Counted from the first letter of the stretch, positions 1-6,472 are shown. The stretch: DNA of 9,072 nucleotides from Beijerinckiaceae bacterium (GCA_947380915.1 CANCSY010000119.1:1-9072), one strand, 5' to 3'. Made by a program: numbers and translations. The notes: generated by a model from the sequence alone, not told the origin.

Positions 1-542
1 CCCGCGAGGCCATGAGCCCCGGCGCCGAACATAACGAGGGCGACCTCTACAACATGCCGCTCTTCGCCCCCTTCGCGCACAGTCTTGTGGGCGCGGCCGT
101 GGGCGGCGCCCAGGGCGCGCTGGATGTGGTGCTGGAGGAACTGGTGGACCGCCGCTCCGCCGGGCAGGTGCCGCTGGCACAGCAGCAGAGCGTGCAGATG
201 CGCATCGCCGAGGCCACCGCCGAGATCGAGGCGGCCAAGGCTGTGCTGGCGGTGGACCGCATGAAGATCGTGGCCGCCTCGCGCGCGCGCGAATTGCCGA
301 CCTATGAGCAGCGCGTGAAATATCGCCTTAACACGGGCTATGCGGCCAAGCTGGCCGTGCAGGCCGTCGAGCGCCTCTTGCCGCTGGCGGGCGGGCGTGG
401 GCTCGAGCGCAGCCATCCCCTGCAGCGAGCCTGGCGCGATGTGCATGCGGTGGCCCAGCATATCGCGCTGGTGTGGGACGTTCAGGCCCTGAATTACGGG
501 TCCGTGCGGCTAGGCTTCAGGGCTATGGACCCGCGCATCTGA
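1..542 (+). CDS. Acyl-CoA-dehydrogenase-fold flavin monooxygenase, C-terminal part (5' truncated by window)
   Basis: The reading frame is open to the window edge (codons from base 3), so this is the last ~179 residues of a longer protein. No FAD/FMN N-terminal or middle domain is visible. The fragment is almost entirely helical and resembles the type-2 acyl-CoA dehydrogenase C-terminal domain found in group D two-component flavin monooxygenases (HsaA/HpaB-C2/DszC type). Numbering from the ATG at base 12, the signature region is LPLAGGRGLERSHPLQRAWRD (residues about 123-143), with a following His150 and a WD...NYG tail near 155-163. In such enzymes this part packs on the flavin, and the family hydroxylates aromatic rings using reduced flavin from a separate reductase; no reductase is seen here. 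The next gene, a ring-cleavage-type dioxygenase, begins 32 bases downstream, which supports an aromatic hydroxylation role. The substrate is unknown. A true acyl-CoA dehydrogenase is less likely. The in-frame ATG at base 12 is not taken as the start because it would leave only one domain. Confidence 0.8.
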   Translation, partial: REAMSPGAEHNEGDLYNMPLFAPFAHSLVGAAVGGAQGALDVVLEELVDRRSAGQVPLAQQQSVQMRIAEATAEIEAAKAVLAVDRMKIVAASRARELPTYEQRVKYRLNTGYAAKLAVQAVERLLPLAGGRGLERSHPLQRAWRDVHAVAQHIALVWDVQALNYGSVRLGFRAMDPRI

Positions 543-574
543 GGGCGATAGGTTCGCGCGCAATCGGGGGAAAC

Positions 575-1624
575 ATGGGCCAGTCGCAAGGCGAAAATCA
601 GAACGGACTCAGCGCCGAGCGTCTGGAGGCGATCCGCCGCTCATGGGGCGAGGCGCGCGTCACGCCGCTTTGGGAAACGGGCGTCCATCGGGTGGCGCAG
701 GGTGCGCCGCGCGGCCATCACTGGCGCTGGACCGACATCCGCCCGCTGATCGATGACGCCATCGCCGTCACCACAACGGAAAACGCAGAGCGCCGTGTGC
801 TGGCGCTCACCAATCCCGATGCGCAGGGCGGGCGCAACACCGTTACCAATATCAACGCGAATTTTCAGGTTCTGGTGGCGGGCGAGACTGCGCGGCCCCA
901 CCGCCACACCGCCAACGCCCTGCGTTTTGTCGTCGAAGGCTCGGGCGGCGTCACCATGGTCGATGGCAAGGACTGCCTGATGACGCCGGGCGATCTCGTG
1001 ATAACGCCGGGCGGCTCGTGGCATGAGCATGCGCATCGCGGGGAGGGGACACTGGTCTGGCTTGATGTGCTGGACGTGCCCCTGCATCAATATCTGGGCA
1101 CGCAGGTCTTCGAGCCCGGCCCCTCGAACAATCTGCCGCCCACCATCGCGGACGCAGCTTTTGCAGGCGCGGGCCTGGCGCCGGTGCTGGAAGGCGCGCA
1201 GACCGCCTATTCGCCGCTGTTTCGTTTCCCCAGGGCGGCCTGGGAGGCTGCCTTGAAGGCTGCCCCAGCCCATGGTGATGGGGCGCGCAGCATTCGCGTC
1301 ATCAATCCGTTGACCGGAGCGCCGGCCCTGCCGCTGATGGATTGCCGCCTCATGCGCATCGCCAAGGGCATGCCGACTGCGGCCATGCGCAGCAACGCGA
1401 ATGCAGCTTGTTTCGTCGTCGGCGGCCATGGGCGCTCGCGCGTGGGCGACGAGTTCTTCGACTGGGCGGCCCATGATGTCTTCACCATGCCCGGCCATAA
1501 TGCGGTCTCGCACGAATGTCTGTCGGAAGATGCGACTTTGTTTTTCGTGAGCGACCGCGAGGTCTTGCGGCGACTTGGTTTATTGGTCGAAGACCATGAG
1601 AGCCCAAGGAATATGAAACCGTGA
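575..1624 (+). CDS. Bicupin ring-cleavage dioxygenase, gentisate/salicylate 1,2-dioxygenase family
   Basis: This 349-residue protein has the usual length of gentisate 1,2-dioxygenases, Fe(II) enzymes that split an aromatic ring between a carboxyl- and a hydroxyl-bearing carbon. The N-terminal cupin carries PHRHTANALRFVVEG (residues 108-122) and SWHEH (148-152). His109, His111 and His150 have the spacing of the three iron ligands of the family (HxH, then His 39 residues on). Further family residues are Arg73, Gln98, Arg117, His152 and Asp164. The C-terminal cupin (about 260-330) has lost its HxH pair, as is normal for this family, where only the first cupin binds iron. The pocket segment reads NINANFQ (92-98), where relatives usually have a Tyr/Trp-Ala-Gly/Ala pattern, so gentisate may not be the substrate. 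The start at 575 follows a GGGGGAA purine run. The frame is open back to 473, but that would overlap the upstream gene and add non-family sequence. The stop overlaps a GTG of the next frame. Confidence 0.85.
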   Translation: MGQSQGENQNGLSAERLEAIRRSWGEARVTPLWETGVHRVAQGAPRGHHWRWTDIRPLIDDAIAVTTTENAERRVLALTNPDAQGGRNTVTNINANFQVLVAGETARPHRHTANALRFVVEGSGGVTMVDGKDCLMTPGDLVITPGGSWHEHAHRGEGTLVWLDVLDVPLHQYLGTQVFEPGPSNNLPPTIADAAFAGAGLAPVLEGAQTAYSPLFRFPRAAWEAALKAAPAHGDGARSIRVINPLTGAPALPLMDCRLMRIAKGMPTAAMRSNANAACFVVGGHGRSRVGDEFFDWAAHDVFTMPGHNAVSHECLSEDATLFFVSDREVLRRLGLLVEDHESPRNMKP

Positions 1625-1629
1625 ATTTT

Positions 1630-1637
1630 GGGGAGGA
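1630..1637 (+). promoter_or_regulatory. Ribosome binding site deciding the start of the Bug/TctC gene
   Basis: GGGGAGGA lies 7 bases before the ATG at 1645. It is a strong Shine-Dalgarno match and selects this start over the in-frame GTG at 1621, which overlaps the preceding stop codon and would put eight residues in front of a well-formed signal peptide. Confidence 0.75.
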
Positions 1638-1644
1638 CGCCATC

Positions 1645-2700
1645 ATGACTGTTTCACGTCGAGGAATGCTCGCGCGCGCTGCGCTGGCAGCCGGTTTATT
1701 GCTCGCGCCTGCGGGCGTCGCCTTTGCTGATCCGATTCAGGATTTCTACGCCGGCAAGACCGTGAATATCATCGTGAGCACAGGGCCGGGCAGCATTTTT
1801 GATTCAACCGCCCGGCATCTGGCCAAACACATGCCGCGCTTCATCCCCGGCGCGCCGTCCATCGTCGCGCGCAACATGCCCGGCGCCGGTCATATGCGTG
1901 CAACCCAGTTCATGTTCACTCAGGCCCCGCGCGATGGGACCTATCTGGGCATCGTCAACAACGGGATCCCGCTGGAGCAACTGGTCACAGGCCCGTCCGT
2001 TCGTTTCGACGTGCGCAAGTTCAACTGGATCGGCTCGGCGGGTTTGAGCAATCTTCTGACCATGGCCTGGCATACGTCCGGCGCCAAAACCATTGACGAT
2101 CTGAAGACCAGAGAAGTGATTGCGGGCGCGACAGGGGTAAGCTCCAATGGTTTTCTGTATGCCAATGTCATGAATGTGCTGTTTGGAACAAAGTTCAAGA
2201 TAGTCGCTGGTTATGGCACGAGCGCTGAAGCCGACCTCGCCATGGAGCGCGGTGAGGTTAGCGCGCGCGCAGGCTTCAGTCTTTCCGCCGTCCAGTTGGA
2301 GCATCCCGACTGGATCCGCGACAAGAAGGTGAATGTTCTGTTCCAGACGGGCCTTAAGCGCGAGGCGAGCCTGCCTGATGCCCCCCTCATGCATGAACTG
2401 GCCACAACCAATGAGCAGCGCGAAGCGCTCATGCTGCTATCCGCTTCGGTTGGTCTTGGACGGCCGTTCTTCATGCCGCCGGAGACCCCCGCAGATCGTG
2501 TCGCCGCCATCCGCAAGGCCTTTGATGCGACGCTTGCCGATCCCGAGTTCCTGAAGGAAGCCGAGATGATGAACCTGGACATCCGCTACATGAGCGGGGC
2601 GCGGCTCAGCGAGCTCGTCAACAGCATCGTCGATGCGCCGGAGGCGGTCGCCGAAAAGGTGCGCTCCGCCTATGGCCGCGAGGCGGGCGCTGCGCCCTGA
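1645..2700 (+). CDS. Bug/TctC-family periplasmic solute-binding protein
   Basis: This 351-residue secreted protein belongs to the tripartite tricarboxylate transporter receptor (Bug) family, whose members bind carboxylates in the periplasm and usually deliver them to a TctA/TctB membrane pair. Residues 1-28 are a signal peptide: SRRGML at 4-9 resembles a Tat motif, a hydrophobic Ala/Leu stretch follows, and AFA (26-28) precedes Asp29 as a likely cleavage site. The mature start, FYAGKTVNIIVSTGPGS (34-50), the NMPGAG loop (78-83) with PRDGTYLGI (95-103), and PPETPADRVAAIRKAF (278-293) are typical family blocks in the usual order. It sits between the dioxygenase and an FAD hydroxylase with gaps of 20 and 53 bases, so the ligand is probably the aromatic acid degraded by the operon. 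No TctA or TctB gene is present, so it may use a distant membrane pair or act as a sensor-type orphan, as many Bug proteins do. Confidence 0.88.
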   Translation: MTVSRRGMLARAALAAGLLLAPAGVAFADPIQDFYAGKTVNIIVSTGPGSIFDSTARHLAKHMPRFIPGAPSIVARNMPGAGHMRATQFMFTQAPRDGTYLGIVNNGIPLEQLVTGPSVRFDVRKFNWIGSAGLSNLLTMAWHTSGAKTIDDLKTREVIAGATGVSSNGFLYANVMNVLFGTKFKIVAGYGTSAEADLAMERGEVSARAGFSLSAVQLEHPDWIRDKKVNVLFQTGLKREASLPDAPLMHELATTNEQREALMLLSASVGLGRPFFMPPETPADRVAAIRKAFDATLADPEFLKEAEMMNLDIRYMSGARLSELVNSIVDAPEAVAEKVRSAYGREAGAAP

Positions 2701-2753
2701 CGCCATCCATTTTCGGGCCTCCACGCATGGCCCCTGCAGGACTATGAAAGCTT

Positions 2754-4373
2754 ATGAAAAACCCTGTCATCAAGACGCCGGTTCTCATTGTCGGCGGGGG
2801 CTCGGTGGGCCTCGCGACCGCGATCGAGCTTGGCTCGCGCAACATCCCCTGCCTCGTGATGGAGCAGAGCGACCGTCCCGCCGAGCACCCGCGCGCCACC
2901 GCGCTGAATGCGCGCTCCATGGAATTCATGCGCCGCTGGGGCCTTGGCGACGCCATTCGCGCCGCCGCCGCGCCGCCGGACTTTCCCCACACCGCGCTTT
3001 ATTGCACCGGGCTGAACGGCTTCGAGATCGCCAAGGTGGAGCGGCCCGACCATGGCGGCTCGCGCGCCTCTTCGGTGAGCCCCGAAAGCGCGCAACGCTG
3101 CAACCAGATCTGGACTGACCCGATCCTGCGCGATGGCGCCACCAGCTTTGACTGCGTCGATCTGCGCTTTCTGTGGAAGTTCGAAGCGCTTGAGCAGACC
3201 GATGATCTGGTGCGCGTCACCGCGCTCGATCTGGCGCGCGATGAGCGCCATGTGATCGAGGCGCAGTATGTGGTGGATTGCACCGGCGCCCATACGCCCA
3301 TCCGCCGCGCTTTGGGCGTGGCGCTGAATGGCGGGGAGGGCATGACTTTTCAGGTCAGCGCCTATCTGCGCGCGCCCAATCTCTGGGATCATCACGCCAT
3401 GGGCAAGGCGGCGCTGATCAACTTCGTGGGGCCAGGCGGCATCTGGCGCAACCTTGTGTCGCTGGATGGCCGCGATCTCTATCGCTTCGGCCTGCGGGGC
3501 AAGGAGTTTTACGACACTTACGAAACCCTCGACGTGCCGAAACTGTTTCGCGAAATCGCGGGTGACGATGCGCCCTTCGAGGTCATTTCCGTGGGCCGCT
3601 GGACCGCGCGCAACGTGGTCGCGGACCGCTATCAGGTGGGCCGTGTGTTCTTTGCGGGCGACGCCGCGCATATCAATCATCCCGCCTCCGGCCTTGGCCT
3701 CAACACCGGCCTTGGCGACGCCACCAATATCGGCTGGAAGCTCGCCGCCACCCTGTCGGGCTGGGGCGGGGCGGGGCTGCTGCCCTCTTACGAGGCCGAG
3801 CGCAGGCCCATCGCCGCGCGCAACGTCGCGCATGCCGAACGCATGAACAAGAATGATCGCGGCCAGAAGCCGCCTTCGGAGATCGTCGACGATTCCCCCG
3901 AGGGCGCGCAGGCCCGTAGGGACATGGGCGAGCGCATCGCGGCGGCGCTCAAGCAGAAGTTCGTCACCGATGGGCTGGCGCTGGGCTATAGCTACGCGGG
4001 CTCGCCGGTCTGCGTGGGCTGCGAGGATCCGGCGCCGCCCGAGAGCGTCAGCGACTATATCCCCTCGACCTATCCGGGTGTGCGCGCGCCGCACGCCTGG
4101 CTGTCGCAGGACCGCTCGACGCTCGATTTCTTCGGCGATGGCTTCACGCTTCTGGCCTTCGCGCAGGACACCGAAACGCCCGCGCGCCTGCAGGCGGCCT
4201 TCGCCACACGCGGCGTTCCCCTGCGGGTGGCGGCGCTGGCTGATCCCGCCGTGCGCGCGCTCTATGAGCGGGACTTCGTGCTGGTGCGTCCCGATGGCCA
4301 TGTGGCCTGGCGCGGCGATGGGGCGCCCGCCGATCCCCTCGCCATCGCCGATTGCGTGCGCGGCGCCGCCTGA
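2754..4373 (+). CDS. FAD-dependent aromatic hydroxylase (group A, PheA/TfdB/MhpA type)
   Basis: This 539-residue single-component flavoprotein monooxygenase is of the kind that hydroxylates phenolic or aromatic-acid substrates using NAD(P)H and O2. The FAD-binding Rossmann motif is VLIVGGGSVGLATAIELG (residues 10-27), with Glu38 as the ribose-binding acid at the end of the second strand. The GD motif region FFAGDAAHINHP (299-310) continues into GLGLNTGLGDATNIGWKLA (313-331), a hallmark of the PheA/TfdB family. A C-terminal thioredoxin-like domain (about 450-539) completes the usual length. The internal DG motif position reads DCTGAHTPIR (175-184), so the usual Asp before the Gly is Thr177. 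The start is the ATG at 2754; a second ATG at 2744 is in another frame. The Shine-Dalgarno match is poor (AGGA/GAAAG region 2739-2750), so translation may be coupled or weak. Its place in the operon suggests ring activation before cleavage. The substrate is not determinable from sequence. Confidence 0.88.
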   Translation: MKNPVIKTPVLIVGGGSVGLATAIELGSRNIPCLVMEQSDRPAEHPRATALNARSMEFMRRWGLGDAIRAAAAPPDFPHTALYCTGLNGFEIAKVERPDHGGSRASSVSPESAQRCNQIWTDPILRDGATSFDCVDLRFLWKFEALEQTDDLVRVTALDLARDERHVIEAQYVVDCTGAHTPIRRALGVALNGGEGMTFQVSAYLRAPNLWDHHAMGKAALINFVGPGGIWRNLVSLDGRDLYRFGLRGKEFYDTYETLDVPKLFREIAGDDAPFEVISVGRWTARNVVADRYQVGRVFFAGDAAHINHPASGLGLNTGLGDATNIGWKLAATLSGWGGAGLLPSYEAERRPIAARNVAHAERMNKNDRGQKPPSEIVDDSPEGAQARRDMGERIAAALKQKFVTDGLALGYSYAGSPVCVGCEDPAPPESVSDYIPSTYPGVRAPHAWLSQDRSTLDFFGDGFTLLAFAQDTETPARLQAAFATRGVPLRVAALADPAVRALYERDFVLVRPDGHVAWRGDGAPADPLAIADCVRGAA

Positions 4374-4394
4374 AATCAGATCCGTTCCTATTCC

Positions 4395-4405
4395 AGAGGT
4401 TGGGA
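4395..4405 (+). promoter_or_regulatory. Ribosome binding site of the amidohydrolase gene
   Basis: AGAGGTTGGGA contains two purine-rich Shine-Dalgarno-like cores and ends 6 bases before the ATG at 4412. It supports that start over the in-frame ATG at 4352, which lies inside the upstream hydroxylase gene and would add 20 arginine-rich, non-family residues. Confidence 0.6.
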
Positions 4406-4411
4406 CATCCC

Positions 4412-5389
4412 ATGAGCAAGAAACCCGTCGTGATCGATTTCCATGCCCATTCCATGACGCAGGAGGTCTTCGACGCCACCTATGACCTCTCCGTGCTCGG
4501 CCAGATCCGCGCGCAGGCGGGCGGCGCCGTGCGGCCTCTGCCCGAGAAACTGTTGCAGCGCATGGTCAACCTTGATCTGCGCCTGGCCGATATGGACGCC
4601 ATGGGCGTCGATATTCAGGTGGTGAGCCCGAACATCCTGCATCAATGCACCTATTCGGTGGATCCCGCCGAGGGCCTGCGGCTCGAGCGGCTGAATAATG
4701 ACTACATGGCCGAGATGGTCGCCAGGGCGCCGGACCGGCTGATCGGCATCGCCTCCGTGCCGTTGCAGGATGCGGACCTCGCCATCAAGGAGCTGGAGCG
4801 CGCGGTTCTCGATCTGAAACTCAGGGGTGTGGTCGTCGCCTCGCGCGTCAACGAGATGGAGTTGGGCGACCCGGCCTTGCGGCCCTTCTGGAAGCGGGCG
4901 GAGGCCCTGCAGATTCCCGTCTTCGTGCATCCCGCAGGGAATCCCGACCCGCGCCTGCGCCGCCACAGCCTGCTCATTTCGCTGGGCCAGCCGCTGGAGG
5001 AGGCCTATGCGCAGACATCCCTGATCTATGACGGGGTTCTCGACGATTGCCCCAACCTGAAGATCGCCTTCGCCCATGGGGGCGGCTTCATTCCCTATTA
5101 CGCCGGCCGATTCGACTGGATCTATCGCCGGGGCTCCACGCCCCAGCTGAAGCATGATTTCAGCACCTATCTGAAATCCTTCTATTACGAGACGGTTCTG
5201 TTCAACATCGACGTTCTGGAGTTTCTGGCGACCAAGGTGGATTCTTCGAAGATCATGCTGGGCTCGGACTTTCCCTTCGGCGAGACGCACCCGGTGGAAT
5301 TCGTGATGAGCTCCAAGGTGCTCTCGGACGAGGTGAAAGCGGACATTCTGGGGGCCAATGCGGCGAAATTTCTGGGGGTCAGCCTCTAG
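4412..5389 (+). CDS. ACMSD-type amidohydrolase, probable non-oxidative decarboxylase
   Basis: This 325-residue TIM-barrel metal enzyme belongs to the amidohydrolase-2 family, which includes aminocarboxymuconate-semialdehyde decarboxylase (ACMSD) and resorcylate/dihydroxybenzoate decarboxylases. Visible metal and catalytic residues are His11 and His13 (DFHAH), His173 (FVHPAG), His222 (AHGGG) and Asp286 (GSDFPFG). These match the order and spacing of the Zn ligands, the catalytic His and the Asp of ACMSD. LNNDYMAEMVARAPDRLIG (95-113) and VPLQDADLAIKELERAV (116-132) are also ACMSD-like, and Arg233 (AGRFDW) fits a carboxylate-binding position. The gene is 38 bases after the hydroxylase and closes the operon. 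In a ring-cleavage pathway it would decarboxylate the cleavage product, as ACMSD does, or it could decarboxylate the aromatic acid itself. Hydrolysis of a lactone or amide is the main alternative. No membrane segment or signal peptide is seen. Confidence 0.85.
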   Translation: MSKKPVVIDFHAHSMTQEVFDATYDLSVLGQIRAQAGGAVRPLPEKLLQRMVNLDLRLADMDAMGVDIQVVSPNILHQCTYSVDPAEGLRLERLNNDYMAEMVARAPDRLIGIASVPLQDADLAIKELERAVLDLKLRGVVVASRVNEMELGDPALRPFWKRAEALQIPVFVHPAGNPDPRLRRHSLLISLGQPLEEAYAQTSLIYDGVLDDCPNLKIAFAHGGGFIPYYAGRFDWIYRRGSTPQLKHDFSTYLKSFYYETVLFNIDVLEFLATKVDSSKIMLGSDFPFGETHPVEFVMSSKVLSDEVKADILGANAAKFLGVSL

Positions 5390-5574
5390 ACACCGTTTCT
5401 TGAGGCTTTTGAGGCAATAATGCAGCGCGTTCGAATTGAATCGCGTCTGTGTCATTCGACCGTTAGGTAAGAATCAGCTTATTAGGAACATCTTACCGCG
5501 TTGCGGAAGCGACGGCTCGGTGAATCGCCGTTGGCTCGATTTTCAGGCTCCGGCGCAGGAAAGACACAGTAGAG
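5390..5574 (+). other. Intergenic region with a 7-bp inverted repeat
   Basis: These 185 bases separate the catabolic operon from the transpeptidase gene and are the likely site of the latter's promoter. GGTAAGA (5466-5472) and TCTTACC (5491-5497) form a perfect 7-bp inverted repeat with a 18-base AT-rich spacer. CGACGGC/GCCGTTG (5510-5516 and 5527-5533) can form a second short hairpin with one G-T pair. TTGAGGC is directly repeated near 5400-5415. No T-tract follows either hairpin, so neither is a convincing terminator. I see no clear -35/-10 pair. Confidence 0.4.
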
Positions 5575-6255
5575 ATGAAGCCAATCATGAGCATGGCCTT
5601 TACCCGTCGCATGTTTCTGGTCTCGGCGCCTCTGGCGCTGGCGGGTTGCGTTGGCGGCGATGGGTCGCTGTCTGCGTCAGCGGACCGGTCCGCCGCCTTC
5701 CTCGGCCTCTATCCCGAACTCACCGATGGCGAGTTCACCATTCCCGCGCTCGACCTTGAGGAGATCGACCCCCGGTTCATGCGTCAGGTCGTCGACTACA
5801 GTGGCGTGCACAAGCCCGGCAGCATTGTGGTGGATACGCCGCGACGACATCTCTATTTCGTGCTGGCGGGCAAGAAGGCTGTCCGCTACGGCTGTGGCGT
5901 GGGCAAGGCTGGGTTCGAGTTCAAGGGCGCCGGCGTGATCGGCCGCACTGCGGTCTGGCCCCACTGGGCGCCAACGCCGAACATGATTGCGGTGCAGCCC
6001 CAGCGCTATGGACCGGTGAAAGCGGGTATGCCTGGCGGCATTGAAAACCCTCTTGGCGCCCGCGCCCTCTACATCTACCGCGATGGTCAGGAATCCAACT
6101 ACCGTGTCCATGGCACCGATGATCCCTCCACCATCGGCGAAGCGGTATCAAGCGGCTGCATCCGCCTGTTCAACCACGACATCATCGACCTGCACAGCCG
6201 CGTGGCGCGCGGCGCGCCGATCATGGTGTTGCAGGGCAGGGCCGAGGTGGTCTGA
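5575..6255 (+). CDS. L,D-transpeptidase (YkuD domain) lipoprotein
   Basis: This 226-residue protein is predicted to reach the periplasm and be lipid-anchored. TRRMFL (residues 10-15) resembles a Tat motif, and LALAGC ends in a lipobox with Cys25 as the acylation site. The YkuD domain spans about 83-220. YRVHGTDDPSTIGEAV begins at 176, giving His179, and is followed by SSGCIRL (192-198), giving Cys195 as the catalytic nucleophile and Arg197. This is the standard HG...SxGC(I/V)R pattern. The family makes 3-3 peptidoglycan crosslinks or attaches proteins to peptidoglycan or its stem peptides. The IGRTAVWPHWAPTPNM region (122-137) is common in alphaproteobacterial members, of which there are often many per genome. 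AGGAAAG upstream (5557-5563) supports the start; in-frame ATGs at 5587 and 5593 are alternatives that would keep the signal peptide. There is no evident link to the upstream aromatic operon. Confidence 0.9.
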   Translation: MKPIMSMAFTRRMFLVSAPLALAGCVGGDGSLSASADRSAAFLGLYPELTDGEFTIPALDLEEIDPRFMRQVVDYSGVHKPGSIVVDTPRRHLYFVLAGKKAVRYGCGVGKAGFEFKGAGVIGRTAVWPHWAPTPNMIAVQPQRYGPVKAGMPGGIENPLGARALYIYRDGQESNYRVHGTDDPSTIGEAVSSGCIRLFNHDIIDLHSRVARGAPIMVLQGRAEVV

Positions 6256-6285
6256 TGGCGCCTCCATGGCGTCCTGATCCTCAAT

Positions 6286-6305
6286 TTATATTATATTATA
6301 TTATA
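6286..6305 (+). repeat. Tandem repeat, four perfect TTATA units
   Basis: Four uninterrupted copies of TTATA stand out in GC-rich surroundings. On the minus strand the array contains overlapping TATAAT hexamers. It could lower DNA melting energy near a promoter or vary in copy number by slippage. I see no matching -35 element at the proper distance on either strand. Confidence 0.9.
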
Positions 6306-6306
6306 C

Positions 6307-6318
6307 CGATTATAGTCG
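6307..6318 (+). promoter_or_regulatory. Imperfect 12-bp dyad, possible operator
   Basis: CGATTATAGTCG reads as CGA-N-TATA-N-TCG on both strands apart from two mismatched positions. It directly follows the TTATA array, 154 bases before the antiporter ATG. A role as a regulator site is only a guess from the symmetry and location. Confidence 0.25.
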
Positions 6319-6472
6319 CCTCGAGACCTTTGTACCGGGTCTGGAGCCCACTTCGACGTTATTGCCGGGTGAATGCCCAATCGTCGCAGCATTGTCATTG
6401 CAACGCTCCATCGTTACAGTCATTTTGCGCAATGCAATTTCGCTAAGGCATAAGCAGGGGCAGCGCTCCATC

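Larger units (their letters stand above)
6256..6472 (+). other. Intergenic region between transpeptidase and antiporter genes
   Basis: These 217 bases hold no gene I can support. They begin with a weak hairpin, GGCGCC (6257-6262) and GGCGTC (6268-6273) around a 5-base loop, which might act as a poor terminator of the transpeptidase gene. An AT-rich patch follows (6282-6316) with a TTATA tandem repeat and a dyad. CGCTCCATC occurs twice, at 6404-6412 and at 6464-6472 just before the antiporter ATG. CATTGC (6396-6401) and GCAATG (6429-6434) are inverted copies around TTGCGCAA-containing sequence. The promoter of the antiporter gene is probably here, but I cannot place it. Confidence 0.4.

Noticed and set aside
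473..574. N-terminal extension of the dioxygenase
   Set aside because: The frame is open, but it overlaps the upstream gene, adds non-family sequence and lacks a ribosome binding site. The ATG at 575 fits the family length.
1207..1624. Second iron site in the C-terminal cupin of the dioxygenase
   Set aside because: The HxH pair is absent around residues 270-275. Loss of the second site is normal in this family and not a defect.
2744..3118. Alternative start at the ATG at 2744, just before the hydroxylase
   Set aside because: It is in a different frame, giving a Cys/His/Arg-rich product with no family resemblance; the ATG at 2754 leads straight into the FAD-binding motif.
2742..4301. 519-codon open frame on the minus strand
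   Set aside because: It mirrors the FAD hydroxylase gene, whose GxGxxG and GD motifs are unambiguous. The antisense product shows no recognisable domain.
4388..5455. 355-codon open frame on the minus strand
   Set aside because: It is the shadow of the amidohydrolase gene, which carries all expected metal ligands on the + strand.
6257..6273. Rho-independent terminator after the transpeptidase gene
   Set aside because: The stem is only 6 bp with a G-T pair, and no T-run follows directly, so it is mentioned only as a weak hairpin.
6284..6316. Promoter at the TATAAT hexamers on the minus strand
   Set aside because: Perfect -10-like hexamers arise from the TTATA repeat, but no -35-like element lies at 16-18 bases, and no minus-strand gene follows.
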